DNA of 64,000 bases from Diphasiastrum complanatum. Taxonomy: Eukaryota > Streptophyta > Lycopodiopsida > Lycopodiales > Lycopodiaceae. The notes beneath the pieces are model-generated. The model ran no database searches. It was not told where the DNA came from and was given only the letters and a program-made list of their open reading frames with translations. Below, piece after piece: positions 36,476 through 48,305 of the stretch. Positions within the stretch are counted from its first letter, which is position 1, and each line of letters opens with the position of its first letter. The translations under genes and the position numbers were made by a program. The stretch covers positions 54,752,282 to 54,816,281 of the forward strand of contig CM055098.1 in NCBI GenBank assembly GCA_029204225.1, written 5' to 3'.

Positions 36476-39400
36476 GTTCCACTCAAGTCTGCATGGCAGA
36501 CTTACATGGCATAGCTTAGTTGGCTTGTCACACAAGCCTATGTCAAGCCTATGTGGCAGACTGCAACATGCCTGCATGGCAGACATCAAGCCTATGTCAT
36601 GCCTATATGACCTGCCACGCAAGCCTATAATAGGCCTATGTGGCTTGCCACATGGCAAGTCCCAAACCTGCGTGGTTTGTCTCATGACAGGCCTACATGG
36701 CTTGCCATGTGGCAGCTTGCGAGCCCTAGCTCTCTCTCTCTCTCTAGGTCCATTTAGGCTTACATGGCAGAGCTTGGTTGGCTTGCCACACAAGCCTACT
36801 ATGGAAATGAATATCCATGTTGGTGCTACATATTTCTGTAACAATAATAGCAAATATTATTTAGCTCATTTTTTTGACAGTTGATCTAAAAAATTTCAAA
36901 GGAAAAGCCAAAGAATTCAAGGAAAAGTTGACTAAGGAATGTATGGTCTGCTTGTAAGAATCTTAGCTTCGGGCTTTTAAAATCATCTAATGATTCTAGT
37001 CATTCTCTATTCACAAAGAGCTCGCTTCAGTTGATGATACGTCTTTAAAGAATCTGCTATCATTGCTTGTTGCTATCAATACAGTTATTAAAAAATACAG
37101 AACTTATGCCCTTGCATGGATATAAGAAGCAATGCCTTCATTGTTGTGAACCTCTTTGATAGATAAAAAGTGATTGTCCATAGTAACTTACCTATAGTGT
37201 ATTATGTGTAGAATGCAAAATTTCTGCTTGAATGCTTATGTTTTCTATTTATGGTTTTGTCAGGAGCAACAAATGGTGCGATGGATGCTGGAAATTTGTT
37301 GAAGCCAATGTTGGGCCGGGGACAACTTCGTTGCATTGGGGCTACCACTTTAAATGAGTATCGCAAATACATAGAGAAGGATCCTGCGCTGGAAAGACGT
37401 TTTCAGCAAGTGTATGTTGATCAGCCTTCAGTTGAAGACACAATCTCTATTCTTCGTGGCTTACGTGAACGTTATGAATTGCATCATGGAGTACGCATAT
37501 CAGATAGTGCACTAGTTGCTGCTGCTATGCTGGCAGACCGTTATATAAGTGATCGATTTCTTCCCGACAAAGGTGATATGTTCTACTTCTGTCTAGCTTT
37601 AAGGATTTAGTTCATGGAAAATTATTTGCATTCTAAAATGTTTTTTTTTTCTGATCCCGGTCAGACTTGATAGGGCTATCATGTTTTATCTTTGTCATTG
37701 TTCTGGTTAAGTTAACCCTTGAAGGTCAATGTGCAGCTATTGACCTTGTGGACGAGTCAGCTGCTAAACTGAAAATGGAGATTACGTCCAAGCCAACTGC
37801 CCTGGATGAGATCGATCGTGCTGTGCTTAAGCTGGAAATGGAGCGGCTGTCACTGGGAAATGATACAGATAAAGCTGCACTTGATCGTCTATCTCGGCTT
37901 GAAACTGAATTGGAGCTCTTAAAGAAAAGGCAGAAGGAGCTTACTGATCAATGGGAACATGAGAAGTCTGTCATGACTCGGATCCAGTCAATTAAAGAGG
38001 AGGTAAAACAAATATTTTTGTGTTGGAATACTAACAAATTTATCTTCATTTTTTGATGTCACATTTAAAATCCTAGAACTCATCATTGTTCTGGTGCTCT
38101 ATACTGCAGGTGGATCGAGTGAATATTGAGATCCAACAGGCTGAACGTGATTATGACTTGAACCGTGCTGCTGAGCTCAAGTATGGAAGCCTTCTGAGTC
38201 TGCAAAGACAGCTGGAAGCTGCAGAAAAGGCCCTAGACGAGTATCAAAGTACAGGCGGCTCAATGCTTCGGGAGGAAGTGACAGGCGATGACATTGCTGA
38301 AATTGTTAGCAAATGGACAGGTATACCTGTCTCAAAATTGTTGCAAACAGAACGAGAAAAACTTCTTCATATAGATGAAGAGCTGCATAAGCGGGTTGTT
38401 GGTCAAGATCCCGCGGTTCAATCTGTTGCTGAAGCGATCCAGCGATCCAGAGCTGGGCTCTCAGATCCTAACCGACCCATAGCTAGTTTTATGTTTATGG
38501 GCCCAACAGGTGTCGGCAAAACAGAACTAGCAAAGGCTCTTGCGTCATATCTGTTTAATACAGAGGATGCACTTGTACGGATAGATATGAGTGAGTACAT
38601 GGAAAAGCATGCTGTTTCACGTCTAGTTGGCGCTCCTCCTGGATATGTGGGGTATGAAGAAGGTGGTCAACTGACAGAAGCTGTTCGTAGGAGGCCATAT
38701 TCAGTTCTATTATTTGATGAGATTGAAAAAGCTCACTCTGATGTCTTCAACATTTTTCTCCAGATTTTGGATGATGGGCGAGTAACTGATTCACAAGGTA
38801 GGACTGTAAGTTTCACCAATACAGTCATAATTATGACCTCAAATATTGGGTCACAATTTATTCTGGGAAGTCTTGATGAGTCTGGTGGCTCAAAAGAAAT
38901 GGCATATGAAGCAATGAAAAATCGTGTTCTGGAGGTAGCTCGAATGACTTTCCGTCCTGAATTTATGAATCGTGTGGATGAGTACATAGTTTTCCAACCT
39001 CTTGATCGTGCACAAATCAGCCGAATAGTGCAATTGCAGGTGGGTTCTCAGCTAATGATTCTACTTACAAGCTGTAAAATGAAAACAAGCTGCATGAAGT
39101 TATTGGAAAAGTTTGTACATATTATATCCTTTTTTTTCCAAATCATTGCTGCAATTACCCAGGTAGAACTTTCTCTGTTTACTGCAACATCTCATTTGAT
39201 GGGTTTGAATGTGCAGCTGCAACGAGTCGAGCAAAGATTGAAAGATCGAAAAATCTCCTTGACAGTTTCTGAAAGTGCCGTTGAGCTGCTTGGTAGTCTT
39301 GGTTATGACCCAAATTATGGTGCCAGGCCAGTGAAGAGAGTAATACAGCAACATGTCGAGAATGAACTTGCAAAGGGCATCTTGAGGGGAGATTTCAAGG

Positions 39401-39540
39401 AAGAGGATACAGTATTAGTAGATACTGAAGTAACTGCTTCCACTAATGGAATTCCCCAACAGAAATTAGTTATTCGTAAACTGGAGCCATCAACGGTGAC
39501 TTCTGATGAGGGTCCAGTTGTTTATGCTGATTATAGCTGA
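25640..39540 (+). CDS. CLPB3: chloroplast ClpB/Hsp100 disaggregase
   Basis: Hexameric AAA+ chaperone that pulls aggregated proteins apart with Hsp70 in the plastid stroma. Exons: 25640-25999, 29962-30180, 30304-30541, 30991-31186, 31297-31351, 32614-32764, 37264-37572, 37737-38002, 38110-39039, 39217-39540. All junctions are GT-AG and in phase, giving 1015 residues. Residues 1-120 are Ser/Arg/Lys-rich like a plastid transit peptide. Then come the Clp N domain, NBD1 (Walker A GEPGVGKT 326-333, Walker B ILFIDE 394-399), the coiled-coil M domain across exons 8-9, and NBD2 (GPTGVGKT 729-736, LLFDE 798-802) with C-terminal lid. The M domain marks ClpB rather than ClpC or ClpA. Core sequence is closest to plastid ClpB3, while mitochondrial ClpB4 is the alternative. 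No lesion is visible; intron 9 is stop-free. Heat regulation is likely from upstream elements. Confidence 0.97.
26000..29961 (+). other. ClpB intron 1 (3962 bp)
   Basis: Starts GTAAAT after Arg codon CGG and ends TGTACAG before ATC. It separates the transit-peptide exon from the exon encoding the Clp N domain, a common plant arrangement. Frames inside are short and unlike known proteins; no transposon ends or tandem arrays were noticed. Confidence 0.85.
31352..32613 (+). other. ClpB intron 5 (1262 bp)
   Basis: Runs from GTCAGA to CATGTGCAG. Its only notable feature is the AG tract at 32453-32507. Confidence 0.9.
32453..32507. repeat. (AG)n microsatellite, 55 bp
   Basis: Uninterrupted AG dinucleotide tract in ClpB intron 5, about 100 bp before the exon 6 acceptor, purine-rich on the coding strand. 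Confidence 0.95.
33165..33265. repeat. GAATCGGCTG / AACCGG short repeat cluster
   Basis: About 100 bp built from GAATCGGCTGRTTC, TTGAACCGGTTTGAA and AACCGGCGAACCGG, repeating directly and in inverted order, so the segment can fold on itself. In ClpB intron 6. Confidence 0.6.
33589..33760. repeat. (AC)n, poly-T and (AT)n tracts
   Basis: AC run at 33589-33608, T run at about 33646-33663 and AT run at about 33731-33760, all within ClpB intron 6. Confidence 0.85.
33785..33885 (+). repeat. GATGGTCGTTGATGGGTGGC minisatellite
   Basis: Three to four tandem variants of GATGGTCGTTGATGGGTGGC with a period of about 27 bp, shortening to 15 bp at the right end. It is followed by a long TG-rich stretch with (TG)n at about 33984-34002. 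Confidence 0.75.
35389..35455. repeat. (AG)n microsatellite, 67 bp
   Basis: Pure AG tract in ClpB intron 6. Its six-frame readings are Arg-Glu and Leu-Ser repeats, which are not proteins. Confidence 0.95.
35498..35622. repeat. alternating purine-pyrimidine tract (CA)n-(GC)n-(AC)n-(GT)n
   Basis: About 120 bp of near-continuous purine-pyrimidine alternation. (CA)n is joined through GCATGCGCGCGCGCGC to (AC)n and then (GT)n. The CA and GT halves are complementary, so the tract can form Z-DNA or a hairpin. Confidence 0.85.
36101..36305. repeat. foldback inverted repeat with (TA)n centre
   Basis: The left arm at 36101-36146 (TTAGTTAGAAAAAGCTCATG, then GGTGAGGGGAGGAGGATGCA) is mirrored by the right arm at about 36258-36305. 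The loop contains AAGTTTAAATATATA...ATATATTTAAACTT around 36178-36228, itself palindromic. GCATGGGTGAGGGG at 36238-36251 also pairs with CCCCTCACCCATGC at 36269-36282. Such a nested hairpin resembles a foldback or MITE-like element. Confidence 0.7.
36443..36472. repeat. (CT)n microsatellite
   Basis: A 30-bp CT tract in ClpB intron 6, followed by a second short CT run at about 36730-36746. Confidence 0.9.
36480..36810. repeat. CATGGCA/GCCTA-rich degenerate repeats
   Basis: Overlapping variants of GCCTATGTGGCTTGCCACA, CCTGCATGGCAGAC and TACATGGCAGAGCTTGGTTG repeat for about 330 bp. Direct and inverted copies alternate, so no single period applies. In ClpB intron 6. Confidence 0.65.
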
Positions 39541-40880
39541 ACAGAAAGGCTTGCTTATTGGATCTAAAGAGAACTGGAGCATGTAAATCCATATTAAGGA
39601 GCCGTGTCACTTGTACAGTCTCCATTGTAGGGAGCTGTGTGACGTCTGCAGGCCTAGTTTTTTTTGAGATAATTGCTCAGGGGTCTCAAAGCATTGACAG
39701 CAAATCCAGTTTACCACACCAATAGACCTGGACTTTGGATCACTACAATCTGGTTGAATGAAATGAGATGTATGGACTGTTTACACATGATGCTATTATT
39801 TACTTGTTTAAAGCTAGTGTTTGAGATACTAGGTAGGGATAGAGCAGATTTCCTCATGGATGGAGTCTGAAATAGTCAATACGGAGAAGAATGGTGCCAA
39901 ATAAGAAGCAATATATGACAAATGGACTTTATTGTGATATTTGCCCCCACAGGTGTAAAAATTTCGTTATTAAAATTGGGAACAATTTTCAAGACATCCA
40001 GAGATAGTTGAGTGATCAGTGGTTTGTTGCAAGTCCAAAGTATGGTTGTCTACAGGTGAGCATATCTTATCGCCTTGTTTGCTTTCTGTGGATGTGTTGT
40101 CAAGTCTTTTGGAGTTTCCATATGCAGGAAGCTCTTCAATTTTTTCGGGGGTACAAATCTCTATGTTTAGTAAGTTGCTTTACTGGGATGGTAAGGTCAG
40201 CTAAATTTTCTTGTTGAGGTTTTGACTCTACAGAGTTGGAACAATTGACGCTTTTGTGTCCTTATACTGTCCTTGTAGGAAGAAGACATGATGCAATTTT
40301 ATATTTTCTTTAAGAAATGTAAAACACGTTATAGCAATTTTCCATTTCCATTGTCAATCTAGCTGCAACATTATATGTACTAAAAGAATGAGAGCTGATG
40401 GGGGGCATCTCAGCCACTGTTCAAAGAAAGTATCAACATCTTGTGGATTTTGTTTTTGAGGAAATTTTTTTGTTTTGTTTGCAAAACAGTAAGAGACAGT
40501 ATTTCTTCACAAACGTACAGTACAAAAGGAATCAGCTATACAAAGTTGAAGCTGTCATCTCCCCCAAGGGTAAAACTGAACAATCGGTGAGCAAAGGTGG
40601 GGACCAAGAGACATTACGATAGGCTAGGTTCCTAAGCTTGCCCACTAGAATAGAAGGGGCTGTTGAGAATCTCTTATGCTAGAGATGGACAAGGACCAGC
40701 GAGTATCAAAATGGGCAGTGGAGAGCGAAGGATAATGACGAAGGTGCATCGCCCGATAAGCAAGGAGGGAGAACTCCAAGGTAGGTTTCTAGTTTCTAGC
40801 TTGCAAGAATTGCGGGGAGGTACTAGAAAGGTGTAGGTCGAGGGGGGAAAGGGAGGCGAGTCTAACTAGAGCATGCTCAT
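39541..40880 (+). other. ClpB 3' flank
   Basis: Presumed 3' UTR followed by intergenic DNA. No canonical AATAAA was found close to the stop. Variants such as AATAAG (near 39900) are possible near-upstream elements. No gene is recognised. Confidence 0.5.
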
Positions 40881-40899
40881 TGCCAAAGGTGAATCAGGA

Positions 40900-42240
40900 G
40901 GAAAGAGGGCAAAAGTCCATACGGGTTCATCCCGAGGAAAGATGGACGAGGGTGAACGACGCAGAAGGGACCAAAGCTCCCTTAGTGGAAGACCTTGCAA
41001 GGTTTTTGAGAATTAGGGCCCTTAAGATGGAAGGAACCACCAAAGTTGAGCAACTTGCAAAAGGAAGGAGGCGGCCGAAAAACCGGGGGGAGGGGGGGGG
41101 GGGGTGGGGATGGGTGGGCTTGCAGCAGAAGAGGGTACGAAAATAGGGGGTGGAAATGCCAATGTTGAGAAGGCGAGAGAAGAGAGGAGAGCTAGAATCA
41201 ACAACTTCTTTTCAAGAAGGGGGTTAGGAATGCCAAGTCCTCTGTCGGACGTAGTGGAGACAGACCAAGGCAGCAAGGGGTGCTGACTTGCCCAGAGGAA
41301 ACAATGAAATAGCTTGGCCACTGAGTCAAGGAGGGACTTTGTGTTGACAAAGATGGAGGTAAAGAAACATGATAAGCATCACTAATATGACAGGTAGTGG
41401 GTACCTGAGAGGCAAAGGAACCAATTGGAGCGTTGTGGACGGGATACAAGTGGAGCCCAACCCCATAGGGAGTGCCTAAAAGACATGTGGCTGCCAACCT
41501 AGATGCACGACAATTTGTGGAGCTCCGACATGTCTCTATTAAGGAGGGCATGATCAACAAAGAGTTGATGAGAGAGAGGACCCATAGGAGAGTAAACCGA
41601 GGCAATGGAGCGAATATAGGTTGCTCCGTGGAGGGCAAGAGAGAGGGGATTAGTGGCAATAGCAGACAACAAAGTAGAAAGAGGGTAGCTCTAATGAATG
41701 TGCAACCACATGAAAAAGAATCAGAGAGGCAACCGTTAAGTAGTAGTCTAGATGAGGAGGAAGAGTATAGAGCTTGAACATGGGCACAAAAGGAAGCAGG
41801 AATGCCCAAAGCTTGGCAACAAAAGGTATAGTCCCAACCAATGTGGTCAAAGGCTTTGTCCAATTCCAAACGGAGGATAATGGCAGGAGTGGAGGAATGG
41901 GATAGAGAGCCAGCCATGGCCCAGATGTTAAGATAGAATCCATAATATTACGTCCTTTCACAGAACCAAATTGGTCCTTGGGGAGGAAGTCAAGCAAGGG
42001 GAAAAGGCGTAAGGCCATCACCTTAGCAATGATTTCATAGGAGGTATTCAGCATGGTCAAGGGTTGAAAATTACCCAGAGTGAGAGGGAGTGGCTTCTCA
42101 AAGATAAGCTTAACCAAGCCTTCAGATAGAAAGTGAGGTAGGGAGCAGAGGAGAAACACCCTTTAGGACCGGCAGGGTCCAAAAGTAGGTGTAGAACTCA
42201 GGGACAATCCCATCAAGGTCTAGAGTTTTACCGAGAGGGA
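40900..42240 (-). pseudogene. LINE (non-LTR) reverse transcriptase remnant
   Basis: The minus strand holds plant LINE reverse transcriptase blocks in order. KTLDLDGIVPEFYTYFW is near 42200. TLGNFQPLTMLNTSYEIIAK, MALRLFPLLDFLPKDQFGSV and KGRNIMDSIL follow at 41950-42090. AIILRLELDKAFDHIGWDY then lies at 41830-41890, and ALYSSSSSRLLLNGCLSDSF at 41735-41795. Several frameshifts separate them, and the FADD catalytic box is not readable (a FVDHALL-like segment near 41545 may be its decayed form). Neither the endonuclease nor a poly-A tail was identified. Confidence 0.75.
41091..41107. repeat. poly-G run
   Basis: A G tract inside GGGGGGAGGGGGGGGGGGTGGGG, at the decayed 3' end of the LINE remnant. 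Confidence 0.8.
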
Positions 42241-42479
42241 GAGAGAGGAGAGCGAGAGAAGTTCACTATGTCGACAAGGTTGGAGATCATATAATTTCGT
42301 TAGTTTGCCATGAGAAGCATCATATTATTTCTTGGTACCATTTTTCTCAGATTGCCAAACTTACGGGAATAACTAAAATTTCTTGCTTGAGGTCTTTTTG
42401 GGCTCGTCATCTTTTGTAGTGGTCTCTTTTGGCTTTGGTCCTTGATAAAACTTATGCCCTTTTGCAACCCTTCATCTTA

Positions 42480-42740
42480 ATGCATATCTACGTTCTATAA
42501 TGCGCCACGTGGTTACTCTCTCGTGCCGGGACCCCCCCATCTGCTTTAACTGTCCAAGACTCCCCCCCCCCCCCCCCCCTCGCGCTTTCCTGGAAGGGGG
42601 GGTGTGTGCCATGGAGCCCTCGGGCTGCTGCGCCCCCAATCGGGCTAGCGGACCGGGGGGGTGGGAGAGCGAGCTACGAAGGTGGAGGGAGCGGCTATGG
42701 GGGAGGGAGGGAGAAAAGGATGGGGGAAGGTTGTTTTTCT
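42480..42740. other. GC-rich islet with poly-C run
   Basis: A GC-rich patch unlike its AT-rich surroundings, with a run of about 18 C at 42562-42579 and G-rich sequence to 42730. No gene, tRNA or rRNA signature was recognised. Confidence 0.5.
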
Positions 42741-42779
42741 TGCCTTGCCATTGGCAATGAAAGCTTGTTCCAAATTATT

Positions 42780-43841
42780 TCATGCAATATAGCTCATGCA
42801 TTGTTCTTCTTTAAGCTTGTTGATGACTTAGTAAGACAATTTTAGAACATGGGGAGTGAAAATTTGCAAGAGCATTTGTGCAATCTCTATCATCTCACCA
42901 AAAGTTTGATTTTAATCATATGATGGTCTCTCTTTCCTCCATTCCTATTTTATAAGTAGCTTTGCTAGCATGCCATAAAAGCAAGCAAAAAGAAAATTTC
43001 TTGAACTATTGTTCGTTGATGAGCAATGTGCCAGACAATTTATATTGGCCTTGTGATCACTTGCTTTGTCATGTGTAATAGTTTGCTTGCATGGCACCTC
43101 AAAATTATTTGCTATCATAGTAAGGCTTATTTGATACAATATGTGAGATATTGTAACAATTGCTACATAGACCTGATTTTCATCCACCATATGGTACCAA
43201 AACTCTAAACTAAACTATTGCATCAACTTGGTTCACCTAGTTTGGACAAGACTTTGTAAATAATATAGCCACACATAGTCCTACACTACATCAACAATGC
43301 AAGTACACATCTAAGCATAAGTATGACCACATACATCTTGCTTGTGTAGCATACTTCTATAGAGTAAGAGTGAGCTTCTTGCTCCCACAAAAGTTGACCT
43401 TCACTTGTATTTGCAAACTCACCCTACAGGAGCTTGCTACCTCTCAATCTTTGCTACAAAAAAACTAAGTATGGACTCATCCTCACTCCCACTCATAGTA
43501 GCTCAAGATCCAAGAGTATGAAAATGATGAAATTTGATTGGACCTCTAAAACACCACCTCTTACTATGATTGGACCTCCTACATGCCACCACTTACAATG
43601 ATTGGACCATTTTGGTGCACCTCACTTCATGATTGGCCCAAATTGACAAATTAGATTAAGAGGTGCTATGTCACCAATCCTCTAGCATCAAGCCAAGTGT
43701 AACTAGCCTACACTACCACGAGCTAATCCACTTCTAAAATTGGTTTAATCACTTAATTACAAATGTACAATGAGTGGTTATCTCAAGATAGATGGCTTTT
43801 ACAATTTCACACTCCTTAAAACATATCTATTTACTCTAACA
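42780..43841 (-). mobile_element. probable 3' LTR region of copia element A
   Basis: Read on the minus strand, a TGTTAGAGTAAATAG start at 43841 follows directly after the end of the RNase H reading, as expected for a 3' LTR. No clear polypurine tract precedes it and the outer boundary was not found, so the left coordinate is approximate. No genes are seen in the interval. Confidence 0.4.
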
Positions 43842-43871
43842 TGGATCTTGGAATCAAGCCAAGACTAAACT

Positions 43872-46491
<2,620 letters not shown>

Positions 46492-46496
46492 ACCTC
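46492..46496. other. target-site duplication of element B, left copy (ACCTC)
   Basis: ACCTC precedes the left end of element B and recurs at 60370-60374 after its right end. Removing one copy with B restores the continuous element A reading ...EDEVIIRGSRFGRL. Confidence 0.85.
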
Positions 46497-46552
46497 TATT
46501 GGAGAGAGAGGGAGATGAATGAGAGTTGAGAAAGGTGTCGTGTGTTAGAAAC
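46497..46552 (-). mobile_element. element B 3' LTR, distal piece
   Basis: TATTGGAGAGAGAGGGAGAT matches the inner end of the other B LTR at 59364 (TGTTGGAGAGAGAGGGAGAT); the terminal TG has become TA. It ends with GAAAC, the site into which the gag-only element inserted. Confidence 0.85.
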
Positions 46553-47472
46553 TGTTGTAAAGCTGACTTGGGTGCACCCAGCGTGCCCTGTAAGACTCAA
46601 AGGGGTGACACTCCCTAAGGTCCCAGAGCAAGTTAGAATGTCAAGGACTGAGCCTCCGACCTGTGGTGAGCCAGTCAAGTAGTCACAAAGTCATGAGCTA
46701 GCTCTGGAGCTCGAGTCATGGCCTAGTCAGGAAAGCAGGTTGATTCGGCCGCCGGGACGGCTCCCGGGACCCATGTCCGGGAGCCAGACTGATTCTGCCA
46801 GGCTTGCCAGGCTTAATCAGCAAAATAAAAACTAAGTCCTAAAAAGCGTGCTTTACCAGAAAGCACTATGTTTCAAACCAGAGGGGGTGCGCCGAATCAC
46901 AGCAGAACTATAGGGGGAGTCCGGCAGACAGAAACTTGGGCAGCTCAACCAGCGCCAGGAATCCAGTCGCCAGGTCTCAGCTCCCTCTACCAGCACGAGC
47001 CAGGCACAATGCCCAGCACGTGTTGGTGGCCCCGAGACCGGTCAGTCTATGTATGAATGTAACCTCTTCCAAATCTAATAAAGTTGATCCTTGGGGATGA
47101 TTACCATTTCGGTTTCGCCTCCGGGACTGGTCCAAGTGGAAGGACCCTTACTACAACCTTTTTGCGTCGCTGGCGCCTAAGGGTCCCTGTCATCGACATG
47201 GGGCTTGCCGCTATGCCAATTGGTCAGTTTGGCGACCACTATGCCTTGGGTTTCATGTGTGGCTTGTCTTTGCCTTTGGTTACCTTTTGGGGACGGATTC
47301 TGAGTTGGCTTTCGGGTTGGTTGGGATTCCAGTTTTCTTAAGTCTGAATGGTTAAGCTTGTTACGATTCTGAGTTGGCTTTTACGTAAGTGCATGATGGA
47401 TGAATGTTAGACTTAAGCGCGTGTTGGGGAAACCGCTCAAGTCCCAGCGCCCTTTGAGGCGCCGGCGCAACA
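46553..47472 (+). mobile_element. 5' LTR of gag-only element (920 bp)
   Basis: TG...CA ended LTR with a GC-rich palindromic piece (GGGACGGCTCCCGGGACCC) near 46757. An AATAAA at 47077-47082 could be the poly-A signal. By eye it matches the 3' LTR base for base outside one 47-bp duplication. Confidence 0.92.
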
Positions 47473-47474
47473 TG

Positions 47475-47486
47475 TGGTATCAGAGC
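47475..47486 (+). promoter_or_regulatory. primer-binding site of gag-only element
   Basis: TGGTATCAGAGC, two bases after the LTR end, complementary to initiator Met tRNA. It is the same primer as in the neighbouring copia and chromovirus elements, although the Gag is of gypsy type. Confidence 0.9.
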
Positions 47487-47559
47487 CGACTAGCCGGTCA
47501 GCTACGCAAGTCTCACAGGGATGGCCACGTTTTTGGGATTTGTCAGGACAACCGTTGCG

Positions 47560-47952
47560 CAAGGTGCTGCCCACAGTGTAAGCACGGGTGCGTCCACGGT
47601 CGGGGTGGTCGGCAGAACGGGGGACTTGATGAGTCAAAGTGCTGCCCTCGAGGTGTAAGCACGGTCAGTTCTCGCGGTTCGGGCCTGGCGCTGTCTGCAC
47701 GTAGGACGGATGAGGCAAAGTGCTGCCTAGGTAGGTGAAAGCACGGTCTGTACCTTGTGGGGTGCGGGGCGACATATTCGAACTGTACGGGTTAACCATT
47801 GATACAGAGATGCTGCTCGAATTCGGGTGTAAAGCACGGGTGGTTAGCTGCCGGTGCGGGATAGCTGCCGATCGTTTAGCTATAAGGGCTATCGACCAAA
47901 AAGTGGTGGGGCGTGACTGAGGCAATGTGCTGCTTAATGGTGAAAGCACGGA
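47560..47952 (+). repeat. five hairpin motifs in the leader of the gag-only element
   Basis: GTGCTGC (or ATGCTGC), 8-13 variable bases, then GTRWAAGCACGG, occurs at about 47564-47587, 47639-47664, 47720-47746, 47810-47838 and 47927-47951. Spacing is 75-118 bp. In each copy GTGCT can pair with AGCAC around the variable loop. The spacers between copies are unrelated to each other, so this is not a simple tandem array. Confidence 0.85.
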
Positions 47953-48255
47953 TGGTTGGATGGATGTTTCCCCGTGGGCTAATTCTGTGATAGATTTGTG
48001 TGGGCGCGGCTAGGCAAAGGTCCTACGTCCGGTCTCAGGGGGGGTTTGTGGCTTGAGAGGGATCCTCTATGTTTGCTTTGGTTGGTATGTTCCGTTTGTC
48101 GTGTGCTTGCTTGGACACAAATGACCTGGTTCCTACTTGGCTCTCAGGTGATGTGGGCGTGCTAAGTTTGAGGAAGGGATATTTTCATTGAAGCTGATTT
48201 AATAAAGAAGAAAAGAGAGCTGTGGGGCCCGGCTGACAGAAGGGAGAGCTTCAAA

Positions 48256-48264
48256 TATAAAAAG
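48256..48264 (+). promoter_or_regulatory. TATA-like motif before gag
   Basis: TATAAAAAG lies about 42 bp before the gag ATG and well downstream of the LTR. It fits a core promoter for an internal short transcript, but nothing else shows transcription starts there. Confidence 0.35.
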
Positions 48265-48305
48265 GATTGAGGCGATAATCTGTTGGAAGTACACCTCTGA
48301 CTATA

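Larger units (their letters stand above)
32765..37263 (+). other. ClpB intron 6 (4499 bp), simple-repeat rich
   Basis: Runs from GTAAGT to TTTTGTCAG and splits a glycine codon after the NBD1 Walker B motif. It contains an unusual density of low-complexity DNA, itemised separately, with no recognised gene. Frames reported within it are Arg-Glu, Thr-His or Leu-Ser runs produced by the microsatellites. Confidence 0.9.

Noticed and set aside
46868-47341. Two LTR ORFs, present identically at 51249-51722
   Set aside because: They lie inside the LTR. Their identity reflects LTR identity, not protein conservation.
47437-47949. ORFs in the leader of the gag-only element
   Set aside because: They overlap on both strands and cover the hairpin motifs. 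The gag ORF starts later at 48306 and there is no known protein before it.
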